Source: Methanobacteriota archaeon
GTDB lineage: Archaea; Thermoplasmatota; Thermoplasmata; Methanomassiliicoccales; UBA472
Length of the DNA: 56,172 nt
Direction: 5' to 3'
Assembly: GCA_012729095.1 (NCBI GenBank)
Contig: JAAYDU010000013.1
Coordinates: 1 to 56,172, forward strand
The notes below the pieces were generated by a model. The model saw only the letters and a program-made list of their open reading frames with translations, searched no databases and was not told the origin of the DNA. Positions 42,011 through 50,335 of the stretch are shown piece after piece. How positions within the stretch are numbered: position 1 is the first letter of the stretch; each line of letters begins with the position of its first letter. The position numbers were made by a program, and so were the translations under genes.

Positions 42011-43114
42011 TCACTTCTCCGGGATCACGCTGCTCACGGTGTTCCACAGGTAGGCGATGCCGAAGCCGATGAACAAGGGCCAGGTCTGTATCGTGTAGCT
42101 GGTGGAGAACAGCATGTAGAAGAAGAAGATGCTTATCAGGAATCCGCTGAACCCGGTGAAGACCATCTTCATACCGGTGATCAGGCGGTCCCTCTTTCCA
42201 TGTGTGAAAACGTACTTGTTAGCCACCACCAGGTAGGCCAAGGCAAGTACGAACGCCAATATGGTGGAGTTCACCAGGTGGTCATCGTAGGCCACGTTCA
42301 GGGAGCCCATCAGCGCGAAGGTGAATGTCAGGCCCAGGGCCAGGGCGGAAACGTACCTTCCCAAGACGTTTATGAAAAGGAACTTGACCCCCAGTGCCGC
42401 GGCCTTTCCGGCCAACCCGCACTGCCTCAATATGGACAGTATGACCCTGGAGGAAAGCTTGGACTGCCCGCTGCGCCTGGAACTGAAATGGAACTCCAGC
42501 TCTCTGACGACGGTCTCCCGGGGCATGAACTTCAGAATGTCGAACAGCACCTTGAAACCGGCCCTCTCGAACTTACCCCCGCACCTGGAGATGACATCCT
42601 GGCACTGTGCCGTGCGCCCCCCGAAGAAGCCGCTCATGGTGTCCTCCGCGGTCGGCCGGCGCATGACGTAAAGGTAGGACTTGGCCAAAGCGTTGGCCCC
42701 CCAGGAGGCCAGCATCCTGCTGGAGCTCAGGCTGTTCTTGTCCTCTCTCTTGCCCACCACCATGTCCGCTCCCTGGGCAAGAAGGTCATACAGTCCCCCA
42801 ACGGATTCGGGCGGATGCTGGAAATCGGCGTCCATGACCACGAACAGCTCGGTACGGGTCTCCACGATACCTTCCATTATGCTGGCTGTCAGACCTCGGT
42901 CGTCTGGATCGCGGTTCAGCAGCCTCGTCCTGGGATGATCGGCGGCGAAGGCGCGTACAAGATCGGGCGTGCCGTCCAAGGAGTTGTCGTCGGCCACGAT
43001 GATCGACACCCCGGGATAAAGGGAATCAAGGGTCTCCAGCATGGACTGGATGTTCCCCTCCTCTTTGTAAGTGGGGAGAATAACCGTAAGGTCATCGTAG
43101 GTCTTCTGCGTCAT
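42011..43114 (-). CDS. Polyprenyl-phosphate glycosyltransferase with GtrA-like membrane domain
   Basis: A 367-residue protein. Residues 1-230 form a GT2 domain of the dolichol-phosphate mannosyltransferase type (VILPTYKEEGNI, VADDNSLDGT, VMDADFQHPPE, SGFFGGRTA, SRRSGQSKL). The C-terminal 130 residues carry four spans with GtrA pattern (NKYVFTH). It would make the lipid-linked sugar donor used by the GT-C enzyme next door. A minus-strand TATA element CTATAAAT (43145-43152) sits about 34 bases before the start. Confidence 0.88.
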   Translation of the reverse strand: MTQKTYDDLTVILPTYKEEGNIQSMLETLDSLYPGVSIIVADDNSLDGTPDLVRAFAADHPRTRLLNRDPDDRGLTASIMEGIVETRTELFVVMDADFQHPPESVGGLYDLLAQGADMVVGKREDKNSLSSSRMLASWGANALAKSYLYVMRRPTAEDTMSGFFGGRTAQCQDVISRCGGKFERAGFKVLFDILKFMPRETVVRELEFHFSSRRSGQSKLSSRVILSILRQCGLAGKAAALGVKFLFINVLGRYVSALALGLTFTFALMGSLNVAYDDHLVNSTILAFVLALAYLVVANKYVFTHGKRDRLITGMKMVFTGFSGFLISIFFFYMLFSTSYTIQTWPLFIGFGIAYLWNTVSSVIPEK

Positions 43115-43229
43115 CCCGATCCTGATGTCAAGAATTTTTGAGCGTATTTATAGATTGTCAGTCTAGAATATATACGGGGTATTTGCGCCCCTCTTACAAT
43201 ATTTATCCTCGGTCCCCTTTCTACCGTCA
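43115..43229. promoter_or_regulatory. Divergent promoter region between two glycosyltransferases
   Basis: This AT-rich spacer holds two TATA elements: minus-strand CTATAAAT at 43145-43152 for the gene ending at 43114, and ATATTTAT at about 43199-43206 for ATG 43230. Both predict starts within a few bases of their start codons. Confidence 0.5.
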
Positions 43230-44123
43230 ATGCTGACCATATCCGCCGGGGTGTGCGCCTACAACGAGGAGAGGAACATAGTGAAGTGCCTCCGCTCCCT
43301 CAGCTCCCAGAAGCTGGTCGGCAAGGAGCTTGTCGAGATGCTGGTGGTATCCAGCGGCAGCACCGACCGCACCGAAGAACTCGTACTGGAATACGCCAGG
43401 GACGTTGACGACAGGGTTCGGTTGATAAGGCAGGAGAAGAGGGAGGGCAAGAACTCCGCGGTCAACGCCTTCATCGAGGCGGCCAAGGGAAACGTCCTTT
43501 TCCTGGCCAACGCCGACAACGTCATGAGGGAGGACACCTTCGATCTGATGGCCGAGCACTTCCTGGAACCTTCGACGGGCATGGTCGGCGGGCACCCCGT
43601 GCCGGTGAACGACCGGAACACGTTCATGGGCTTCGCCGTGCACATGCTATGGGACATGCATCACCGCCTGTCTCTGATACACCCCAAGGTGGGGGAGATC
43701 GTGGCCTTCCGCAACACAGGGCTTCGCATCCCTGTCGGCATGGGCAGCGACGAGGACCTGATCCGCAGGGATATGGAGAAGCGCGGTCTCAAGGTAAAGT
43801 ACGAACCGTCGGCCATAATATACAATCGCGGACCGACCACCGTGGAGGACTTCTTCGAACAGCGCACCCGGGTGAACATCGGGGAGCGTTACATGAAGCG
43901 GTGGTTCGATTACGACATACCTACGTGGGACAGGAGGTTCCTGATCAACGCCTATCTCAGCTTTCTGAAGGACAACACCCGCCACCCTCTGAAGATGGCC
44001 TGGGCCATGTCCCTGGAGGCCTTCGCCAGGGTGTATGCGTCCCTCCACGTCAGGCTGGACAAGGGGGACCGGGCAATATGGCAGATGGTGCGCAGCACCA
44101 AGGACGTGCAAGAGGGAAAGTAA
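43230..44123 (+). CDS. Family 2 glycosyltransferase
   Basis: A 297-residue GT-A enzyme: AGVCAYNEERNI, VVSSGSTDRTEE, FLANADNVMRED (DxD-like) and the EDLIRRDMEKRG region. The C-terminal segment (YLSFLKDNTRHPLKMAWAM) is amphipathic, pointing to membrane contact. It belongs to the N-acetylglucosaminyl/hyaluronan-type GT2 group by overall pattern; the donor is not determined. It is divergent from the polyprenyl glycosyltransferase and convergent with the surface protein gene. Confidence 0.85.
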   Translation: MLTISAGVCAYNEERNIVKCLRSLSSQKLVGKELVEMLVVSSGSTDRTEELVLEYARDVDDRVRLIRQEKREGKNSAVNAFIEAAKGNVLFLANADNVMREDTFDLMAEHFLEPSTGMVGGHPVPVNDRNTFMGFAVHMLWDMHHRLSLIHPKVGEIVAFRNTGLRIPVGMGSDEDLIRRDMEKRGLKVKYEPSAIIYNRGPTTVEDFFEQRTRVNIGERYMKRWFDYDIPTWDRRFLINAYLSFLKDNTRHPLKMAWAMSLEAFARVYASLHVRLDKGDRAIWQMVRSTKDVQEGK

Positions 44124-44150
44124 AAAAGGAAGAGGTTTGGGAAAGGCGTC

Positions 44151-45362
44151 TCACCTCTTCCTGAAGGCCATTACGCCAGCCAACGCCACCAGGGCCACGG
44201 CGCCGATCATGATCGCCACGCCCATCGGGGAGAACAGCTCGGCAAGGGGGTCCACGCTTTCAACGGTCACGGACCCCAGGAAGCTGGCCGGCAGGTAAAG
44301 GAGCAGTTGCTGGACCTCTCCGTCATCGATCACGGTGTAGCAGGCGTCCTCGGGCTGACCATACATGAGCTCAAGGGGATCCTCGGAACAACGCATGTCC
44401 TGGTCGTTGAGGCGCACCCTGAGGCGGTCCTGGGACATGTCCATCGTCCCCATTTCGGTATGCACAAGCATCAAGGCGCCCTGGGCGTTCTCGCCCTGGG
44501 CGGTCAGCTCGAAGCTGTTCCTCACGATGTTCCGGACCTGCACGTTCAGCTCCTGGCGGTAGGACACGGTGTCGTAGATCCCGCCATCATCGCCCGCCAG
44601 CAGGGTCACCTCGGCGGCGACCCTCCCTTCCTGTATGGCCTGCATAAGGGCCATCTCCATCCACTGGTGGCGATGGGCCACCTGCGGCAGGAAGCGCACC
44701 ATTAGGTGCTCCGTGACATTGCATTCTATGACCGTTCCGTTCTCCGACACCTCGAAGGGATCGTCTGAGGCGATGACGCCTCCGGAGACGCCGTCGGAGA
44801 CGATCAGCTGGTAGGTCAGGTTGTTGGATTCGTTCAGCACCTTGTTCTCGGTGACCACCATGTCACCGGAGAGGGCCAAGGTCACGTTGGCGGCCTCCTC
44901 CACGAACAGGTGGTACATTCCGGTGGGGTTGTCGTGTATGACCGCGATGGTGCCGCCCTCGATCAGCTTGGCGATGGAGCCGTGCACGTCGATGTCCGCG
45001 GGGATGAAGCCCTCCACGGAAATGCTGTCTATGAGGACCTTCTCACCCTCGGAGGTGAACAGGCCGTAAGTGGTGATGGTGCCGTTCCCTTCATCCACGG
45101 TGTAGAAGACGAAACCGCCCTGACCGTAGCCGTAGGCATAGCTCATCTTGCCCATCAGGGATTTGTTCACTCCCTTCTGGTACACCTCGTTGCTCTGTCC
45201 TGGGACATCGGGGGATTCCCCGCCGTCATCGGACCAGGGGCCCTGCCCCTCCCCGCCGGTCCTGTTGTCGCTGTCGGCGATGGCCGGCACGGCGAACAGC
45301 ACCAGGGAAGAGATCAGGAGCATTCCCCCCAGCATAAGGCTCAAGGCCTTTGACATTCGCAT
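44151..45362 (-). CDS. Secreted surface protein with C-terminal membrane anchor
   Basis: A 403-residue protein: signal peptide (residues 4-30, MLGGMLLISSLVLFAVPAIA), a low-complexity Gly/Asp/Pro/Ser stretch, a large beta-rich extracytoplasmic domain with several N-x-S/T sequons, a C-terminal span (VAIMIGAVALVALAGVMAF) and FRKR on the inside. This is a typical cell-surface type I layout and a likely target for glycosylation. ATG 45362 is favoured by GGTGAT upstream; GTG 45371 is possible. Function unknown. Confidence 0.75.
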   Translation of the reverse strand: MRMSKALSLMLGGMLLISSLVLFAVPAIADSDNRTGGEGQGPWSDDGGESPDVPGQSNEVYQKGVNKSLMGKMSYAYGYGQGGFVFYTVDEGNGTITTYGLFTSEGEKVLIDSISVEGFIPADIDVHGSIAKLIEGGTIAVIHDNPTGMYHLFVEEAANVTLALSGDMVVTENKVLNESNNLTYQLIVSDGVSGGVIASDDPFEVSENGTVIECNVTEHLMVRFLPQVAHRHQWMEMALMQAIQEGRVAAEVTLLAGDDGGIYDTVSYRQELNVQVRNIVRNSFELTAQGENAQGALMLVHTEMGTMDMSQDRLRVRLNDQDMRCSEDPLELMYGQPEDACYTVIDDGEVQQLLLYLPASFLGSVTVESVDPLAELFSPMGVAIMIGAVALVALAGVMAFRKR

Positions 45363-45446
45363 TCTTATCACCTGATACCAAATCCCAAGGCGGGGGTGAT
45401 TAGCGTTTTGGTACGCGCCTCGAACCGGGTGGTACGGTCCTCGAAC

Positions 45447-46127
45447 TCAGACAAGCATGCCGGAATCACTTAAAACCCGGGCGAAATCCGGGAGAATGTC
45501 CATCACGCCGTTGATCACGAACTGTATGGAGATCGCCATGACCAGCAGCCCCATGAGCCTGGTCACCACGTTACGCCCCCCCTCTCCCAGGAAGCGGTCG
45601 ATGCGTTCCGAGTTGGTCATCATATTGAACGAGACGAATATGGTCACGAAAATGCCTATGTAAACTCCCAACGTTGACAACGCCCCGAGCGTGGTGCTGC
45701 CCGTGAAGCGGTTCATGGCCTCGGACATCAGCACCACCACCGTCACTATGGTGCCAGGTCCGGCGGTGAACGGGATGGACAGGGGTATCAACGCTATGTC
45801 CTTGGAGCGTTCCTCCGCCTCCGTACCGCTGTCCTTGGGATTGAGCATCCCGACCGCTGTGCTGAACAGCAACACACCTCCGGCCATGCGGAAGGCGCCT
45901 ATGCCGAAGCCGAATATCTGGAACACCAGTAGTCCGGTTACCGAGAAGAACACCAGTATGCCTATGGAGTACCGAACGCTCTTGGTCGCCAGAGCCCTCC
46001 TCTCCACCGAGTTCATCCCCTTGGTGAGGGCTATGAATATCGCCGAGGTGGAGACCGGGTTGGAGATGACCAGTATGGCGATTATCGAAGCGATAATGAT
46101 CTCAATGCCAATGGTCAGGTCGCTCAT
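45447..46127 (-). CDS. marC: MarC family integral membrane protein
   Basis: A 226-residue protein with six spans. NPVSTSAIFIALTKGM in the first half and IPFTAGPGTIVTVVVLMSE in the second are the duplicated MarC signatures, and length is normal. The family is of uncertain function; the original link with antibiotic resistance was withdrawn. It stands alone between the surface-protein gene and the small membrane/regulator pair. Confidence 0.9.
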   Translation of the reverse strand: MSDLTIGIEIIIASIIAILVISNPVSTSAIFIALTKGMNSVERRALATKSVRYSIGILVFFSVTGLLVFQIFGFGIGAFRMAGGVLLFSTAVGMLNPKDSGTEAEERSKDIALIPLSIPFTAGPGTIVTVVVLMSEAMNRFTGSTTLGALSTLGVYIGIFVTIFVSFNMMTNSERIDRFLGEGGRNVVTRLMGLLVMAISIQFVINGVMDILPDFARVLSDSGMLV

Positions 46128-46220
46128 CCTCCATTCTAATCGGGCCGTCCTTTAAACACTTTGCCCTGTTCGATGGTTGAACCACAATAAGCTTATCCGC
46201 CGCAGACGGATTTGAAACGC

Positions 46221-46484
46221 ATGGAAGCGTGGGAGTTGGCCTTGAGGATAGTGTTCCTGGGCCTGAGCGCGATCATGTGGATCGTTAGCGTGCAGGCCTG
46301 GCGCCGGAAGGGAGGCAGGCGCATGATGTGGGTCATGCTGTCCTTCCTGGGCTTCTTCGTGCTGTCGTTCGCGGTGCTTCTGGGGGTCATGTCGGGTAAG
46401 GACATGTGGTACGTGCCCAATCCCATAGTGCTTATGCTGACGCTGATAATCAGCGCGAACTACCTAGCACTGCTAAAGGGGTAA
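46221..46484 (+). CDS. Small three-span membrane protein
   Basis: An 87-residue protein with hydrophobic segments at about 5-24, 35-57 and 62-82. No family is recognised. ATG 46221 was chosen; a TTG at 46212 is in frame. The tandem winged-helix regulator starts five bases after its stop, so the two are coupled. A membrane partner that tethers or signals to the regulator is possible but inferred. Confidence 0.6.
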   Translation: MEAWELALRIVFLGLSAIMWIVSVQAWRRKGGRRMMWVMLSFLGFFVLSFAVLLGVMSGKDMWYVPNPIVLMLTLIISANYLALLKG

Positions 46485-46489
46485 GGCAG

Positions 46490-47014
46490 TTGAACGACGC
46501 CCTGGGCCTGGAGAGCAGAAGGACGATCTACGAGATGATACGTTCCAGGCCAGGGACATTCTTGAGGGAGATGGAGAGGGAATTGGGAATGCAGGTGGGC
46601 ATGCTGTCCTATCATCTCCGAGTGCTCACCGAGGCGGGGCTGGTCAGAACGGAGCAGGAGGGGAACCACCTCCGTTACTTTCCCGCCGACGGCTTCATAC
46701 TGAACGACCGAAAGGCTCTCTCGCACATGCGCAACAGGACCGCGCGGGCCATACTGATGCATGTCCTGGACCGGGGCCCTGTCCCCTTCTCAGATCTACT
46801 GGCTCCGGTAGGGGTGTCCAAATCCACCCTGTCCTATCACATAAAGCGTCTGGCCGCTGCAGGTCTCATCAACATCAAAAAGGGGGAGCGAACGGTGGTC
46901 TCCGCGACCGACCCGGAACGCCTTATCAATCTTCTGATATGGGTGCAGGGGGATGTTGAGAGGGACACGGCAGATGCCCTGATAGATGTCTGGAACCGGC
47001 TCACGGAACGATGA
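46490..47014 (+). CDS. Regulator with two winged-helix domains
   Basis: A 174-residue protein with two similar winged helix domains: residues 6-70 (LESRRTIYEMIRSRPGTFLR; MQVGMLSYHLRVLTEAGL) and 78-150 (RTARAILMHVLDRGPVPFSD; SKSTLSYHIKRLAAAGL). The duplication is typical of archaeal regulators that bind long sites. TTG 46490 was chosen: GGGGTAAGG precedes it and the upstream gene ends at 46484. It is followed by the amino-acid ABC importer, a candidate target. Confidence 0.75.
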   Translation: MNDALGLESRRTIYEMIRSRPGTFLREMERELGMQVGMLSYHLRVLTEAGLVRTEQEGNHLRYFPADGFILNDRKALSHMRNRTARAILMHVLDRGPVPFSDLLAPVGVSKSTLSYHIKRLAAAGLINIKKGERTVVSATDPERLINLLIWVQGDVERDTADALIDVWNRLTER

Positions 47015-47138
47015 GAGCGTCCGACTTTTCTCGAATATCGTATTTTTACGGTCAAAATTGGAGTTTAAATTCGATTTCCATCAATCATTTTACGAATAAC
47101 CGCAGTTCCGCGCTGTTTATCCCCATTATCAGAAAATA

Positions 47139-47148
47139 GATTTAAATC
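47139..47148 (+). promoter_or_regulatory. TATA box of the amino-acid importer operon
   Basis: GATTTAAATC is centred about 29 bases before ATG 47173, predicting a leaderless or nearly leaderless transcript. The rest of 47015-47138 is AT-rich and holds repeated TCGAAT/ATTCGA-like words of unclear meaning. Confidence 0.5.
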
Positions 47149-47172
47149 AAATCAACCCATGCGTGGTAAATT

Positions 47173-48030
47173 ATGGCAGACGATTCCGTTTCCAGTCAAC
47201 CCGCCGACAGCGGGGCCTCCCTTAAGAAGAAGGGCGGCAAGAAGAACATGATGATCATCGCCGCCGTGGTAGTGATCGTCGTGGCCCTCGTCGCTGTCGT
47301 CGTCTTGGGAGGGTTCCTCAACCCCGAGGAGGAATACGACAACGCCCTGGACCGCATCCAGAGCAAGGGAAAGCTCGTTGTGGGTACTCAGGTTCCCTAC
47401 CCGCCTTTCGAGAACATCAACGCCACCACTGACGAGCTCGAGGGCATAGACATCGAGATCATGCAGTATGTGGCCGCGAAGCTGAACGTGACGATCCAGT
47501 GGAGGACCATGGACTTCGACCCGCTGTTCGCAGCGGTACAGACCGGTCAGCTGGACTGCGCCATATCCTCCATAACCATTACGGAAGCGCGTGACGAGGT
47601 CAACGACTTCACCATCCCGTATTACGTAGCAAACCAGGCCGTGCTGGTCAAGAACGACAGCACCATAGCCACCCTGGAGGACCTCAACGACAGCGACCTC
47701 GCCACCCAGACCGGGACCACCGGGCAGTGGTGGGTAGAGGAGAACCTGGACCCCGTGACCCACGTGCATCTCGCGGACGTCCCCGCCACCGTGCTTGGAG
47801 TGGAGAACGGGCAGTACGACGCGTTCATCGTGGACACCCCGGTGGCCAACAAGTACGCCAACGACACCAACTACGACCTGAAGGTGGCGTTCGTGATCTA
47901 CACCCTGGAGTCCTACGGTATCCTCATACCCGATGACGAGCCGGAGCTGAAGGCGGCCATGGACGCGGCCATCGCCGAGATGATCGCCGACGGTACCCTG
48001 GCCGAGATCATGGACAAGTGGCTGCTCTGA
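47173..48030 (+). CDS. Polar amino-acid ABC transporter substrate-binding protein
   Basis: A 285-residue protein of SBP family 3. The N-terminus is a Lys-rich patch followed by a membrane anchor (about residues 26-47). The mature part has KLVVGTQVPYPPFENIN, IDIEIMQYVAAKLNV, AISSITITEARDEVNDF and QTGTTGQWWVEENL, with the arginine and aspartate that hold the amino-acid head group. Unlike the binding protein at 25053, this one is in canonical order. Permease and ATPase follow 64 bases later. Confidence 0.92.
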   Translation: MADDSVSSQPADSGASLKKKGGKKNMMIIAAVVVIVVALVAVVVLGGFLNPEEEYDNALDRIQSKGKLVVGTQVPYPPFENINATTDELEGIDIEIMQYVAAKLNVTIQWRTMDFDPLFAAVQTGQLDCAISSITITEARDEVNDFTIPYYVANQAVLVKNDSTIATLEDLNDSDLATQTGTTGQWWVEENLDPVTHVHLADVPATVLGVENGQYDAFIVDTPVANKYANDTNYDLKVAFVIYTLESYGILIPDDEPELKAAMDAAIAEMIADGTLAEIMDKWLL

Positions 48031-48052
48031 GCGCATCCCGGTCCCAAACCCC

Positions 48053-48066
48053 TTTTTCCCAACTTT
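48053..48066 (+). terminator. T-tract between binding protein and permease
   Basis: CTTTTTCCC and the following AACTTTATTC lie just after the binding-protein stop and before the permease. They could lower read-through so that binding protein is made in excess. The same arrangement occurs in the ABC importer at 25024-25036. Confidence 0.35.
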
Positions 48067-48094
48067 ATTCAAATAACGCAACAGGTGCCGTAAA

Positions 48095-48781
48095 ATGGTA
48101 ATGACCATCGATTGGACGATTATACCCGATTACTTACCGGTGTTCTTCAAAGGGTTGGAGACGACCCTGTTGATATCAGCCATCTCCATCTTGATCGGCT
48201 TCGTGGGCGGGATACTGATCGGAATGTGCCGCATATCACGAAACCCTCTCGTGTACGGCATCTCGTCCGTCTATGTTGAAGCCTTCCGAGGCACTCCCCT
48301 TCTCATCCAAATATTCCTTGTCTACCTGGGGCTTCCTCAGTTGGGCATATACATCGAAAGCCCCCTGGTGGCCGGGCTCATCGCCCTGTCGCTGAACAGC
48401 GCGGCCTATCAATCTGAGATATTCCGCGGAGGGGTGCAATCCATATCCGTAGGGCAGATCGAGGCGGCGCGCTCCCTGGGAATGACCTACAACCAGGCGT
48501 TGTTCAACGTCGTCATACCACAGGCCATTCGCAATGCCCTGCCACCGTACACCAACGAGTTCATAACCATGATAAAGGACTCCTCCCTGGTGATGACAAT
48601 AGGCGTCCTCGAGCTGACCCTCAGGGGAAAGCTGATCAGCGCCACCACCGGCCAGTCAATACCGGTGCTGCTGTTCGTTGCCGTGCTGTACTTCACGCTC
48701 ACCTTCAGCACCTCTCGCATCCTGAGGTACGTGGAGAAGAGGTTCGCCATTCCCGGCATGATTGGAAGTGATCAGAAATGA
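48095..48781 (+). CDS. Polar amino-acid ABC transporter permease
   Basis: A 228-residue HisM/GlnP-type permease with about five spans and the EAA loop [22 protein letters not shown]. The N-terminal [14 protein letters not shown] start is typical. Its last bases overlap the ATPase ATG (ATGA). As a single permease gene, a homodimer is expected. Confidence 0.92.
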   Translation: MVMTIDWTIIPDYLPVFFKGLETTLLISAISILIGFVGGILIGMCRISRNPLVYGISSVYVEAFRGTPLLIQIFLVYLGLPQLGIYIESPLVAGLIALSLNSAAYQSEIFRGGVQSISVGQIEAARSLGMTYNQALFNVVIPQAIRNALPPYTNEFITMIKDSSLVMTIGVLELTLRGKLISATTGQSIPVLLFVAVLYFTLTFSTSRILRYVEKRFAIPGMIGSDQK

Positions 48782-49587
48782 CCGAGCCGATCATTGAGAT
48801 AATCGACCTGAAGAAGTCCTTCGGCGACAACCACGTGCTCAAGGGGATCTCCATGAAGGTCTTCCCCCAGGAGGTGGTGACCATCATCGGAGCGTCCGGA
48901 AGCGGCAAGAGCACCCTACTGCGCTGCCTGAACCATCTGAACATGCCGGACGGCGGCAAGATCCTGTTCCAGGGGCACGACATAAACGACAAGGACATCG
49001 ACATAAACGCCGTGCGCACCCAGATGAACATGGTGTTCCAATCGTTCAACCTGTTCATGCACCTCACGGCCAAGCGCAACATCGCCCTGGCCCTCATAAA
49101 GGTCAAGAAGATGGGCAAGGCCGAGGCCGAGCAGCGCGCCATGGAGGCATTGGACAAGGTCGGCCTGAGCGACAAGGCGGATGCATACCCCGGCGAGCTG
49201 TCCGGAGGGCAGCAGCAGAGGGTGGCCATAGCCCGGGCGATGGCCATGGACCCCAAGGTCATTCTCTTCGACGAGCCCACGTCCGCCCTGGACCCCGAGC
49301 TGATCGGCGAGGTCCTGGACGTCATGAAGAAGCTGGCCACGTCGGGCATGACCATGGTCGTGGTGACGCACGAGATGGGCTTCGCCAGGGAGATGGCCGA
49401 CAAGGTCATATTCATGGACCAAGGGGTGATAGCGGAACAGGGGACCCCTGAGGACCTTTTCGTCAATCCCCAGAACCCCCGGACCAAGGTGTTCCTGAGG
49501 AGGATACTCAAGGAGGTGGGGGCCATGGACCCCGGCATCCCCTCGGATTTCGTGCCGAACGGCAACGGGGTCCACGACAAGCCTTAA
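48778..49587 (+). CDS. Polar amino-acid ABC transporter ATP-binding protein
   Basis: A 269-residue GlnQ-like ATPase: Walker [11 protein letters not shown]-loop [10 protein letters not shown], signature [12 protein letters not shown], Walker [16 protein letters not shown]-loop [14 protein letters not shown]. It drives uptake with the upstream permease and binding protein. The end overlaps the TATA element of the next operon. Confidence 0.95.
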   Translation: MTEPIIEIIDLKKSFGDNHVLKGISMKVFPQEVVTIIGASGSGKSTLLRCLNHLNMPDGGKILFQGHDINDKDIDINAVRTQMNMVFQSFNLFMHLTAKRNIALALIKVKKMGKAEAEQRAMEALDKVGLSDKADAYPGELSGGQQQRVAIARAMAMDPKVILFDEPTSALDPELIGEVLDVMKKLATSGMTMVVVTHEMGFAREMADKVIFMDQGVIAEQGTPEDLFVNPQNPRTKVFLRRILKEVGAMDPGIPSDFVPNGNGVHDKP

Positions 49588-49590
49588 ATA
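49584..49590 (+). promoter_or_regulatory. TATA box of cassette B
   Basis: TTAAATA overlaps the stop codon of the ATPase gene. Its centre is 28 bases before ATG 49615, so the cassette B transcript should begin right at that ATG. Confidence 0.5.
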
Positions 49591-49614
49591 TGCTATCAGG
49601 AATACAAACGAAAC

Positions 49615-49674
49615 ATGGGCGCGCTGAGCATTTGCACCGACATTGTTCTGGTCCAGCGCGTCTTGGGTATCTGA
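49615..49674 (+). CDS. Possible 19-residue leader peptide
   Basis: A 20-codon frame (ATG to TGA) encodes 19 residues of which nine are Leu, Ile or Val. It begins where the transcript is predicted to start, so it could be translated leaderless. An imperfect hairpin (49677-49696, arms GGGGAGCC and GGCTTTCCC) follows the stop by two bases. Position before an aminotransferase/OFOR operon suggests a branched-chain sensing leader. No comparative support is available; a short frame can arise by chance. Confidence 0.3.
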   Translation: MGALSICTDIVLVQRVLGI

Positions 49675-49714
49675 AAGGGGAGCCTATGGCTTTCCCGTTC
49701 ATTGTGAGGATGGC

Positions 49715-49948
49715 ATGTCAATGAGAATGTTATTGCTCGGCCTGGCGGTACTCGGCGTGGCGAACGGAGGGGCGCGTCGCCCCAAGGTGATAGAGGGAGG
49801 CGATAGCCATCAGCTTCCCTGGCTGTCCACGCCCAAGTACCCGAGTGGACCGGACAACGGACGAAATGACGATGGGTATTACCGGCCCATAAAGAAGAAT
49901 CATAGCGTGCGCAACTATCAGATACCGATAAAAGATAAGAAGAAGTGA
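49715..49948 (+). CDS. Possible 77-residue protein upstream of cassette B
   Basis: The frame starts at ATG 49715 with GAGG five bases upstream and ends 15 bases before the ACT-protein gene. The first 16 residues are hydrophobic and Leu/Val-rich (RMLLLGLAVLGVA), the rest polar and Lys-rich. It could be a small exported or membrane protein or only leader sequence. No family recognised. Together with 49615-49674 it accounts for the 376-base stretch 49588-49963, which otherwise holds no recognised gene. Confidence 0.35.
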   Translation: MSMRMLLLGLAVLGVANGGARRPKVIEGGDSHQLPWLSTPKYPSGPDNGRNDDGYYRPIKKNHSVRNYQIPIKDKKK

Positions 49949-49963
49949 AGGACAGGGATCGAC

Positions 49964-50326
49964 ATGGAAGTCATATCGATGGTCGTGAACGACGAGTTCG
50001 GGGTCATGCAGAGGATCATGGGCGAGTTCACCCGCCGCAAAATCAACGTGGACACCATTGTCGTCGGGAAATGCGAGATGCCCGGCAAGTCCCGCGTGGT
50101 CCTTACGGTCTCGGACCGCAAGCAGGCCGAGTGGGCCGTCGACAGCCTGCAGCGTCTCCATGACGTGATCCAGGTGGAGCTGGTGGACGAGAGCCGCCAG
50201 GAGGCGTACGCCCTGGTGGGCAATACCGTTGGCAAGGCCAGGCTCATCGGTTCCATAGAGGAAGTGGAGAAGATGCTCCAGGCCACCAACCCGGACCGCT
50301 TCATAAGAGCGGTCAACGCCATCTGA
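49964..50326 (+). CDS. ACT-domain protein resembling acetolactate synthase small subunit
   Basis: A 120-residue protein. Residues 1-75 resemble the IlvN/IlvH ACT domain (ISMVVNDEFGVMQRIMGEFT, RRKINVDTIVVGK, SRVVLTV, LHDVIQVELVDES), which in bacteria binds valine and regulates acetolactate synthase. No large subunit gene is near; an aminotransferase starts ten bases downstream. It may sense a branched-chain amino acid for the OFOR/aminotransferase system, or serve an acetolactate synthase encoded elsewhere. Both are inference. Confidence 0.75.
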   Translation: MEVISMVVNDEFGVMQRIMGEFTRRKINVDTIVVGKCEMPGKSRVVLTVSDRKQAEWAVDSLQRLHDVIQVELVDESRQEAYALVGNTVGKARLIGSIEEVEKMLQATNPDRFIRAVNAI

Positions 50327-50335
50327 GGTGCGGGC

